Positions 8,719 to 16,027 of a stretch of DNA of 64,000 nt are shown here, piece by piece. The notes under the pieces were generated by a model that was not told the origin of the DNA, made no database searches, and worked only from the letters and a program-made list of their open reading frames with translations. Source of the DNA: Ignavibacteriaceae bacterium (GTDB lineage Bacteria > Bacteroidota > Ignavibacteria > Ignavibacteriales > Ignavibacteriaceae); assembly GCA_008933765.1 (NCBI GenBank), contig WBUK01000006.1, forward strand, positions 1 through 64,000. The letters run 5' to 3'. Every line of letters starts with the position of its first letter. The stretch's first letter is position 1. Position numbers and translations under genes: made by a program.

Positions 8719-9003
8719 GATCCCATCCCGAACTTGCTGCTTATCCTTTGAACTAATTTTCGGGAACCCGTCCCGAATCTCCTGCCCTTAATTTGAATTT
8801 TTTCGGGATCCCATCCCGAACTTGCTGCTTATCCTTTGAACTAATTTTCGGGAACCCGTCCCGAATCTCCTGCCCTTAATTTGAATTTTTTCGGGATCCC
8901 ATCCCGAACTTGCTGCTTATCCTTTGAACTAATTTTCGGGAACCCGTCCCGAACCCCCTGCCCTTAATTTGAATTTTTTCGGGATCCCATTCCGAACTTG
9001 CTG
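8719..9003. repeat. 88-bp tandem repeat, 3.2 copies, two hairpins per unit
   Basis: Units begin at gatcccatcccgaacttgct, at 8719, 8807, 8895 and a fourth partial copy at 8983; the spacing is exactly 88 bp each time. Each unit has two short palindromes: ttcggga-tcccatcccgaa and ttcggga-acccgtcccgaa. Changes between units are few (cgaatctcc versus cgaaccccc, ccatcccg versus ccattccg). There are no unique spacers, so this is not a CRISPR array. Confidence 0.9.
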
Positions 9004-9285
9004 CCTTCGCTGATAATTACTACTTCGGGATCGCCATTCAGAAGTTTGTGCTTTCCCACAAATTTTTTTCCCTTTTTTTGTTTTTAAGTTTGTGCTTTCC
9101 CACAAACTTTTTATTCTTCTTTATATTTGAACTTTGTGTTTTCTCTTGATTTACTATTTCGGGACTCCCTTCCGGAAGTTTGTGATTCCCGGTAAATTAT
9201 TATTAAAGATCCCTTCTTTCTGATTAGAGGGTTAGGTTAGATTTATTCGGAAGGGAGGGAGCAGTTTTGTACTTTGCTATAAAGT

Positions 9286-9561
9286 TTACTGATTATTTTT
9301 CTTCTTTTGAAATTCATCGTAATCTTTTTGCATGTTCAGCCAAAAACAAGCAGGAAGTTTAAGGGCTTTTTCTAATTTTTCCGCGATTTCGGGAGTGATG
9401 GGAGCGTCACCTTTTAATACAGAAATAACTACCTCTTCCGGCAGATTAACTTGCGCAGCAAAAGTTTCGGAGGAGATTCCTAACTCTTCTAATCTTTCTG
9501 ACAGGGTTTCTCCCGGAGGATAAAAAACCGGGGGGATGTATTTGTATTCTCTGTTAATCAT
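9286..9561 (-). CDS. HigA/VapI-family antitoxin-like XRE regulator, apparently orphan
   Basis: A 91-residue helix-turn-helix protein. The N-terminal YIPPVFYPPGETLSERLEEL is the typical HigA opening, followed by the HTH (FAAQVNLPEEVVISVLKG) and the PITPEIAEKLEKALKLPACF stretch with W-L-N-M-Q, which fits HigA-type antidotes. Start at the ATG at 9561. HigA normally follows a RelE-fold HigB toxin gene; nothing resembling HigB lies in the 241 bp upstream or downstream, so this is either a lone regulator or the remnant of a toxin-antitoxin pair. It sits at the end of the repeat-rich region, and its DNA target could be its own promoter (inference). Confidence 0.8.
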   Translation of the reverse strand: MINREYKYIPPVFYPPGETLSERLEELGISSETFAAQVNLPEEVVISVLKGDAPITPEIAEKLEKALKLPACFWLNMQKDYDEFQKKKNNQ

Positions 9562-9802
9562 TATTAGTTCTCACTTTTGATAAAACATTAAGTTTTGTGT
9601 TTTTTCAATTACTTTATAAAAAACTCTTTGAAAAGCAATTAAGATTGTAAAAACTCACTCCTTTTCAACCTTACCCGATTGCCGGCGGGGTGGCGCAAGC
9701 AACCAAGCTGTGCTTTTCGTAAAAACCTCAGCCAACAGCCCTACAATGAGTCAGGGGGAGTGGTGCGAATCCGCCGTTCATCCACCCCCCCCCCAACAAA
9801 CA

Positions 9803-11779
9803 TCAGCCGGCGGCGGCTACAACAGCTTCAACGGTTAAGCCATATTTTTCGAAAATCACAGCGGCGGGTGCAGAGGCGCCAAATTTGTTGATGCCGATTA
9901 CTGTGCCGTTATCTCCGGTGTATTTTTCCCAGCCTAAGGGGACGCCGGCTTCGATTGCAACACGATTTTTCACTTCCGCGGGCAGGATGCTCTCTTTGTA
10001 TTCTGCGGATTGTTTTTCGAACAGTTCCCAAGAGGGCATCGAAACTACCCGCACTTTTTTGCCCGATTCGCTCAGTTTTCCGGCAGCTTTTACGGCAAGC
10101 AACAATTCGGAACCTGTTCCGATTAATATTACATCGGGTGTGCCGGCGCATTCACGGACAGTATAAGCCCCCCTCAGAACGCCCGAGGCGGGGGTTGATT
10201 TATCCGTAATTACGGGCAAGCCCTGGCGCGAAAGCACCAAAGTTGTCGGTCCGGATGTATTTTCGAGCGCTGCTTTCCATGCGTACACGGTTTCGTGGCT
10301 GTCGGCGGGCCGGATAACGGTAAGCCCGGGGATTAAACGGAGGCTCATCAGCTGCTCGATCGGCTGGTGTGTGGGTCCGTCTTCGCCCAGCCCGATGCTG
10401 TCGTGCGTAATCACATAAATAACATGGAGTTTTTGCATTGCCGCCATGCGCATAGTTGGTCTCATATAATCGGTAAAGACGAGGAAAGTACCGCCGAAAG
10501 GAATGACTCCGCCGTAAGCGGCAATACCGTTCATCACGCCGCCCATTCCAATCTCTCTTACGCCGTAGTGGATGTTTCTTCCGCCTCTTTCGGACGCTGA
10601 AAACCAGGGCAGCCCTTTGAAATCAGTCAGGTTCGATTCGGTCAGGTCCGCAGATCCGCCAAGAAGTGTCGGGAAAGCGTCGGGGAGGGTGTTAATAACT
10701 TTTTGAGAAGACGCCCTTGAGGCAAGTTTCTCGTTAAGATCGGGGAAAAGGGATTCGTCAGTTGTGAACTTCCCAAGGGGTTCGCCGTTAATCACCTTAT
10801 TGAGAAAAGCGGCATCTTCGGGGTATTTTTCGGAATATTCTGCGAAAAGTTTAGTCCATTCGTCATAAATTTTAATTTTTTCATTCACCGCCGAGGCGAA
10901 ATGTTCCCGCACTTCTTCGGGCACGGTGAAGGGTTCGGTGTAGTGCCAACCGAGGTTTTGTTTCGTGAGTTTAATTTCCTCATCGCCAAGCGGAGAGCCG
11001 TGCACTTTTGCTGTATCCTGCTTGTTCGGGCTGCCGAAACCGATGTGCGATTTAGTGATAACGAGCGAGGGGCGGTCGGAAGATTTAACCTCGTGGAGGA
11101 CGAGCCTGAGGTCTTCTAAGTTGTTTACATCATATACTTTATAGACATTCCACCCGTAGGCAAGGAACCTTTTTTCGGTATCGTCCGTGAAAGCAAGAGA
11201 AGTGCTGCCGTCGATCGAAATACCGTTATCGTCGTAGAAGACCACCAATCTGCTCAGTTTTTTATTGCCGGCAAACGAGGCAGCTTCGTGCGAGATCCCT
11301 TCCATCAGGTCACCGTCGCCACAGATGGCATAAACCCGGTGGTCGAAGATATTGAAGCCGGGTTTGTTGAATTTAAACGCCATGAACTCGAATGCGAGCG
11401 CCATCCCAACGGCATTAGAAAACCCCTGCCCGAGGGGTCCGGTGGTAACCTCGACGCCGTCAGTTTCGCCGCGTTCGGGGTGCCCGGGGGTTTTGCTGCC
11501 CCACCGGCGGAAGTTTTTAATATCTTCCAAAGAGAGATCGTACCCCGAAAGGTGCAGAAGCGAGTAAAGCAGCATGCTTCCGTGCCCGCCTGAGAGGACG
11601 AAACGGTCGCGGTTCAGCCACTTCGGGTTTTTTGGGTTGAAGTTAAGAACATCGTGAAAGAGGAAATATCCAAGCGGTGCCAGCCCCATCGGTGCGCCGG
11701 GGTGGCCCGAGTTTGCTTTTTGAACTGCGTCAATGGCAAGGGTTCTGATCGTGTTGATCGAAAGGTTCGAAATATCCAT
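9803..11779 (-). CDS. tkt: Transketolase
   Basis: 658 residues, full length for the family. Transketolase moves two-carbon ketol units between sugar phosphates in the non-oxidative pentose phosphate pathway and uses thiamine diphosphate. Visible features are AIDAVQKANSGHPGAPMGLA (N-terminal active-site His), VLSGGHGSMLLYSLLHLSGY, PGHPE, the GDGDLMEGISHEAASFAG thiamine-diphosphate motif with following N, and the pyrimidine-domain stretch HDSIGLGEDGPTHQP with the catalytic Glu nearby. Start at the ATG at 11779. It is transcribed away from the neighbouring plus-strand SUMF1 gene. The C-terminus is short and Ala-rich. Confidence 0.97.
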   Translation of the reverse strand: MDISNLSINTIRTLAIDAVQKANSGHPGAPMGLAPLGYFLFHDVLNFNPKNPKWLNRDRFVLSGGHGSMLLYSLLHLSGYDLSLEDIKNFRRWGSKTPGHPERGETDGVEVTTGPLGQGFSNAVGMALAFEFMAFKFNKPGFNIFDHRVYAICGDGDLMEGISHEAASFAGNKKLSRLVVFYDDNGISIDGSTSLAFTDDTEKRFLAYGWNVYKVYDVNNLEDLRLVLHEVKSSDRPSLVITKSHIGFGSPNKQDTAKVHGSPLGDEEIKLTKQNLGWHYTEPFTVPEEVREHFASAVNEKIKIYDEWTKLFAEYSEKYPEDAAFLNKVINGEPLGKFTTDESLFPDLNEKLASRASSQKVINTLPDAFPTLLGGSADLTESNLTDFKGLPWFSASERGGRNIHYGVREIGMGGVMNGIAAYGGVIPFGGTFLVFTDYMRPTMRMAAMQKLHVIYVITHDSIGLGEDGPTHQPIEQLMSLRLIPGLTVIRPADSHETVYAWKAALENTSGPTTLVLSRQGLPVITDKSTPASGVLRGAYTVRECAGTPDVILIGTGSELLLAVKAAGKLSESGKKVRVVSMPSWELFEKQSAEYKESILPAEVKNRVAIEAGVPLGWEKYTGDNGTVIGINKFGASAPAAVIFEKYGLTVEAVVAAAG

Positions 11780-12221
11780 AATATCCAGTTATCTCCGAAA
11801 AAATATTTTATAAATTTTAATGATTAATTTCAAAATAGCCAACCGCAAATATAAAAAACGGAACAACGGTAAGCGCCCATCAGTTGCAAAGATTTGAAAA
11901 GAGTCGTTGATTTGGGCTTGCGGGCAATGCGGGATGTGGCGCATGACGGGGCTTGCGGGCAATGCGGGATGTGGCGCATGACGGGGCTTGCGGGCAATGC
12001 GGGATGTGGCGCTGAAAAAAGCCGGAGGCAAAGACTTGAAAAACGGGCTTTGTATTCCGTTTATTTATCGCTAAATTTCCGGAATGGAAAGTTGTTTTAA
12101 TTTAACCGAAATGAGAGAGCACAGTATCAGAAGTGTTGCAGCCGGAATATTTGCAGTAAAAACTGCCGAAAGCACGCTTACAACCGCTTCGGAAACGACC
12201 GCCGGCAGCGCAGCGGAATAT
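11780..12221. other. Divergent spacer between tkt and the SUMF1 gene
   Basis: About 440 bp. It contains a 35-bp tandem array and, from 12084, an in-frame upstream extension of the SUMF1 gene that I do not count as coding. Promoters for both directions should lie here, but I cannot point to convincing -33/-7 elements. Confidence 0.5.
11914..12012. repeat. 35-bp tandem repeat, 2.8 copies
   Basis: The unit gggcttgcgggcaatgcggg plus atgtggcgcatgacg starts at 11914, 11949 and 11984 with no visible change until the third copy breaks off at gtggcgctgaaa. It is much richer in G than the flanks. There are no spacers. Confidence 0.9.
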
Positions 12222-13058
12222 ATGAAACCCCCGCAGTTGCGCCGGAGAAAAGCCCAATTTCCGGCGGTTACCCCCTTATTAATTCTCTTTTTCCTTCCCG
12301 TTTTCCTCCTCATCCCAACGGTGGTTTCCGGGCAGGGGATGGAGTTGGTGTTCATCGAAGGGGGTTCGTTTGTGATGGGATGCTACGACCCCTCGCTTGA
12401 CTGCGACGACGACGAAACCGAGCTGCGCGATGTGACCGTTTACGGTTTCTACATCTCGACCACGGAGATTTCGCAGGGGGTGTACGACGAAGTGATGGGG
12501 CGCAACATTTCATTAATTAAAGAGCCGACACTTCCCGTGAACAATGTAAGCTGGTACGACGCAATAGAGTTCTGCAACAAGCTGAGCCTGAAACATAAAC
12601 TGAACCCGTGCTACATTATTAAAGGGCGGAAAGTTACATGCAACTTCAGCGCAAACGGGTACCGCCTGCCAACGGAAGCAGAGTGGGAGTTCGCGGCGCG
12701 GGGCGGCAACCTGAGCAAAGGATGGCTTTTTGCCGGAAGCAACGACCCCTTCACCGTTGGATGGTTCAAAGAGAACTCGGCAGGAAGGGCGCGCCCTTCA
12801 AAACAGAAAGCACCCAACGAGCTGGGGCTGTTTGATATGTCGGGGAACCTGTGGGAGTGGTGCTGGGATATCTACGGTCCCTACGAACAAACGGAAGTGA
12901 TTGACCCAAAAGGCGCCGAAAAAGGGGGCAGCCGTGTGCTGAGGGGAGGCTCGTGGTACTATGAAAGCAGCGTGGGGAGAAACTCGAACAGGTTTTCGGC
13001 AACGCCTGACACCCGATCGGTTACTTTCGGCATCCGGGTGGTGAAAAAGGCAGGGTAG
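12222..13058 (+). CDS. Exported SUMF1/FGE-like domain protein without PEGA repeats
   Basis: I start at the ATG at 12222 (MKPPQLRRRKAQF) because a basic n-region and hydrophobic segment (VTPLLILFFLPVFLLIPTVV) then make a good signal peptide; the frame is open back to 12084. The 278-residue product is almost only a SUMF1 domain: VFIEGGSFVMGC, YRLPTEAEWEFAARGG, FDMSGNLWEWCWDIYGPY, VLRGGSW. The C-terminal end GIRVVKK is less conserved, and the stretch after RGGSW has no cysteine at all. It is the fifth relative of the array upstream but is on the opposite strand and lacks the PEGA module, so it may be an older or separately moved copy. No sulfatase substrate gene is nearby. Confidence 0.8.
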   Translation: MKPPQLRRRKAQFPAVTPLLILFFLPVFLLIPTVVSGQGMELVFIEGGSFVMGCYDPSLDCDDDETELRDVTVYGFYISTTEISQGVYDEVMGRNISLIKEPTLPVNNVSWYDAIEFCNKLSLKHKLNPCYIIKGRKVTCNFSANGYRLPTEAEWEFAARGGNLSKGWLFAGSNDPFTVGWFKENSAGRARPSKQKAPNELGLFDMSGNLWEWCWDIYGPYEQTEVIDPKGAEKGGSRVLRGGSWYYESSVGRNSNRFSATPDTRSVTFGIRVVKKAG

Positions 13059-13107
13059 AAGCAGAGTATTCGCCGGATAAAAGCGGGGAAAATCGCAGGG
13101 TAGAAAT

Positions 13108-13190
13108 TTACTCCTTCAACTTCTTTTTAAGTTCCTCCAACTTAACCTTATTCTTTAAGCTTCTTCTTCAGTTCATCCAGCTTATTAAGC
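13108..13190 (-). repeat. Partial duplication of the mutS 3' end past its stop codon
   Basis: On the minus strand the mutS end reads NKLDELKKKLKE-stop. Directly after it, in another frame, 13108-13152 reads NKVKLEELKKKLKE-stop. The two stretches are similar in DNA (gaactgaagaagaagcttaa versus gaacttaaaaagaagttgaa). A tandem duplication of the tail followed by a frameshift explains this best. Confidence 0.65.
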
Positions 13191-15760
13191 GCCTGCATGG
13201 GGGTAAGCTCTTCCACTTTGATATCCGCAATCTCTTTCCGGAGTGCGTCATCTGTAAACTCGAACAGGCTGAGCTGATAAAACCCCCGGTCTTCGCTTTC
13301 TTTTTGCGCTTTTTTTGCTTTTTTCACCTCGTACGGGGTTAGTTCTTTCCCTTCAAGGTTAATTAAAATCTCTTTAGCGCGGGCGGTAACCTCCGGGGGC
13401 AGCCCTGCCATCATCGCAACCTGGATGCCGTAGGAGTGATCGGCACTTCCGGGTGAAACCTTATGGAGAAAAATAACTTTATTGTCAAACTCCCTGACCT
13501 GCACGCGGTAGTTTTTAATACCGCTGAAGATTTCCGCCATTTCATTCAGCTCGTGGTAGTGTGTAGCGAACAAAGTTTTAGCGGCGCGGCGGGGGTTTTC
13601 GTGCAGAAACTCCGTAATAGCCCACGCAATCGAAAGCCCGTCGAAAGTGCTCGTGCCCCTTCCGATTTCATCGAGCAAAATCAGGCTTTTTTCAGTAGCG
13701 TTGTTGAGAATATTTGCCGCTTCCTGCATTTCGACCAAGAAGGTGGATTCGCCCGCCGTAATGTTATCGCTCGCCCCAACGCGGGTGAAAATCCTGTCGA
13801 TCATCCCAATTTCAGCACTGACTGCGGGGATAAATGATCCCGTTTGCGCAAGCAACACAAGCAGACCTAACTGCCTTAAATAAACGGACTTACCCGCCAT
13901 GTTGGGGCCCGTGAGAATTATAATCCGGCTGCCTTCCCGATCCATCGAATAGTCGTTTGGTGTGAATTTCTCGCCGGGGGGCAAAATCCTTTCAACCACC
14001 GGGTGGCGCGAGCCTTTGATTTCAATTCTGCCGGAATCGTTAACTATAGGTTTCACATAGTTATACTCAACGGCGGCTTCTGCAAACGAGTTAAGGCAAT
14101 CGATCATTGCTATAAGTTTGGCGTTATTCTGCACCTGTTCGGTGTAAGAGGCGGTAAAAATCCTCACATCGTTAAAAAGTTCCGCTTCAAGCGCACGGGT
14201 ATTTTCCTCTGCGTGCAGCACCTTTTCTTCATAAACTTTCAGGTCGGGCGTAATATATCTTTCGGCGTTCACGAGAGTTTGTTTCCGGATATATTCGGGC
14301 GGCACCTTCTCTTTGTGAGCGTTGCTGATTTCGATATAGTAGCCGAAAACTTTGTTAAAACTGACTTTAAGGGAAGAAATGCCGGTTCTTTCGCGCTCTG
14401 TCCTTTGGAAATCTGCGATCCAGTCCTGCCCGGAGTAGAGAAGTTCTCGCAATTCATCCAGTTCGATGCTGTAACCCCGTCTTATTACATTCCCCTCGGC
14501 GAGCGCAGCGGGCGGGTTATCGGAAATTGCCCCTGCGAGTTTGGTCGTAAGCTCTCCCAACGGTGTAAGTGATGACCGAAGTGTAGCCATCACGGGGTTA
14601 TCGGCTTCCGCGAGAATTTTCACCAACTCCGGCACTTCCATCAGCGAGTATTTCAGCGCAACTAATTCCCTCGGCGTAGCTCTTCCGGTGCAGATTCGGG
14701 AAATAAGCCTTTCGAGGTCGCCGACACCTGAGAGGGATTTCTTAAGTTTTTCCCTCATTTTTTTATTGCTGAAGAGCACTTCCACGGCGTTTTGCCTTTG
14801 CCGCACGGGTTCCAAAGAGGTAAGCGGCGCCGAAATCCACTGTTTCAGCAGTCGTCCGCCCATTGGGGTTTCGGTTTTATCGAGGACGGCGAACAGAGTT
14901 CCTTCCCTGCCTCCGTCGGTCATAGAGGAAGTAATTTCAAGGTTCCGTTTTGTCGCCTGATCGAGCACCATATACCCTGAAGCGTTGAACACCTGCATCT
15001 TATTCAGGTGGGTAAGCTGCGCTTTTTGCGTTTCGGTCAGGTAGTGAATCACAGCGCCTGCGGCCTGCACGGCGGGTTCCAGATTTTCAGCGCCGAAGCC
15101 CTTCAGGTTCACTGTTCCGAAGTGTTTCAGCAGTGTTTCTTTTGCGTACTCCCGGTTGAAAATCCAGTCTTCTGTTTTCGTAATCCGTGCGTCGCACCCC
15201 GCTTTGTCAAGCAAAGCCTGCACCTCACCGCGTTGTTTGCCGGGCGCCAGCACTTCTGATGGAGCAATCATGCTGATGCGGTCGTGAAGTGTCGCAAGAT
15301 CGGCGTCGAAAAGGAAGAAATCGCCCGTTGAAATGTCGCAAAACGCCACACCTGCAACGGGAGCAGAAATGAAAACCGCCATAAGGTAGTTGTTTCGCTT
15401 ATGGTCCAACACACCATCGGAGAAGACAACCCCCGGAGTAACCACTTCGATCACGCCGCGTTTAACAATACCCTTAGCGCTTTTGGGGTCTTCTAACTGC
15501 TCGCAGATGGCAACCCGGTAGCCGGCACGCACGAGCTTCGGCAGGTAACTTTCAACGGCATGGTGGGGGAAACCTGCGAGCGGTACCTCGCCCGCTGCGC
15601 CGTTTGCCCGTTTGGTTAAAGTAATGCCGAGCACCTTAGCCGCTATTTTTGCGTCTTCTTCAAAAGTCTCGTAGAAATCCCCCATCCGGAAAAGCAGAAC
15701 CGTATCAGGGTTCTCCTTTTTAATCTTATAATATTGCGCCATTAACGGGGTTTGGGACAT
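13148..15760 (-). CDS. mutS: DNA mismatch repair protein MutS
   Basis: 870 residues, the normal length. MutS recognises base mismatches and small loops and recruits MutL. The N-terminal mismatch-binding domain has the G-D-F-Y-E-T-F wedge motif (around residue 27). The ATPase domain shows the Walker A stretch TGPNMAGKSVYLRQL, the signature STFLVEMQEAANIL, LLDEIGRGTSTFDGLSIAWA (Walker B plus D-loop) and FATHYHEL. A Lys-rich helical tail ends the protein. Start at the ATG at 15760 (MSQTPLMAQYYKIKKENPDT). Transcribed divergently from the chemosensory operon across a 267-bp gap. A partial second copy of its last codons lies just downstream. Confidence 0.97.
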   Translation of the reverse strand: MSQTPLMAQYYKIKKENPDTVLLFRMGDFYETFEEDAKIAAKVLGITLTKRANGAAGEVPLAGFPHHAVESYLPKLVRAGYRVAICEQLEDPKSAKGIVKRGVIEVVTPGVVFSDGVLDHKRNNYLMAVFISAPVAGVAFCDISTGDFFLFDADLATLHDRISMIAPSEVLAPGKQRGEVQALLDKAGCDARITKTEDWIFNREYAKETLLKHFGTVNLKGFGAENLEPAVQAAGAVIHYLTETQKAQLTHLNKMQVFNASGYMVLDQATKRNLEITSSMTDGGREGTLFAVLDKTETPMGGRLLKQWISAPLTSLEPVRQRQNAVEVLFSNKKMREKLKKSLSGVGDLERLISRICTGRATPRELVALKYSLMEVPELVKILAEADNPVMATLRSSLTPLGELTTKLAGAISDNPPAALAEGNVIRRGYSIELDELRELLYSGQDWIADFQRTERERTGISSLKVSFNKVFGYYIEISNAHKEKVPPEYIRKQTLVNAERYITPDLKVYEEKVLHAEENTRALEAELFNDVRIFTASYTEQVQNNAKLIAMIDCLNSFAEAAVEYNYVKPIVNDSGRIEIKGSRHPVVERILPPGEKFTPNDYSMDREGSRIIILTGPNMAGKSVYLRQLGLLVLLAQTGSFIPAVSAEIGMIDRIFTRVGASDNITAGESTFLVEMQEAANILNNATEKSLILLDEIGRGTSTFDGLSIAWAITEFLHENPRRAAKTLFATHYHELNEMAEIFSGIKNYRVQVREFDNKVIFLHKVSPGSADHSYGIQVAMMAGLPPEVTARAKEILINLEGKELTPYEVKKAKKAQKESEDRGFYQLSLFEFTDDALRKEIADIKVEELTPMQALNKLDELKKKLKE

Positions 15761-16027
15761 TGCGGGGGTTTTTCTTCTTATATTTTTTATAAATACTTAA
15801 AATCTGTGTTAATTTTTTACGGTAATTTTCAAAGCTGATTTGGTTTAATTTTAGCAGGATTTAACTTTAAATTACAAAAATTCGCCAAAGTTTGATAAAA
15901 ATTTTAAGTTAGTGCCAAAAAATAATGAATTAACCTCTTATAACCCTTGTATATGTTTCATTAATTTAACATTTTAGATGTCTGATTTACGCGGGATATT
16001 GATAATTAAAACAACAGGAGCGAAGCA

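Larger units (their letters stand above)
8296..9285. other. 990-bp gene-free spacer made almost entirely of repeats
   Basis: The stretch contains two copies of a block (gttttttcayaacctttcgc to ggggtgccgggtttga) at 8361-8410 and 8471-8520, 110 bases apart. After these come copy 2 of the long-hairpin repeat, the 88-bp tandem array, and two further degenerate copies of the motif ttactayttcgggat/tttgtg near 9018 and 9150. No protein-coding frame with family resemblance was found on either strand. Confidence 0.65.

Noticed and set aside
8719-9003. Possible CRISPR array
   Set aside because: The full 88-bp unit is repeated, including what would be spacers; no cas genes are present.
6284-9285. Insertion sequence or transposon as the source of the repeats
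   Set aside because: No transposase, recombinase or recognisable remnant was found on either strand, so only MITE/REP-like or segmental duplication can be argued.
9562-9802. Riboswitch-like G/C-rich block upstream of the antitoxin and downstream of tkt (around 9679-9790)
   Set aside because: It has some pairing potential, but the conserved cores of cobalamin, TPP or other classes known to me are missing, and it lies at the 3' side of tkt. An open frame over it (9679-9891) has no homology and runs into tkt antisense.
11914-12012. Possible mini-CRISPR with 35-bp repeats
   Set aside because: Units are directly adjacent with no spacers.
14003-14572. Plus-strand frame of 189 codons inside mutS
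   Set aside because: Shadow of the mutS coding strand; composition is that of a reverse-frame translation.
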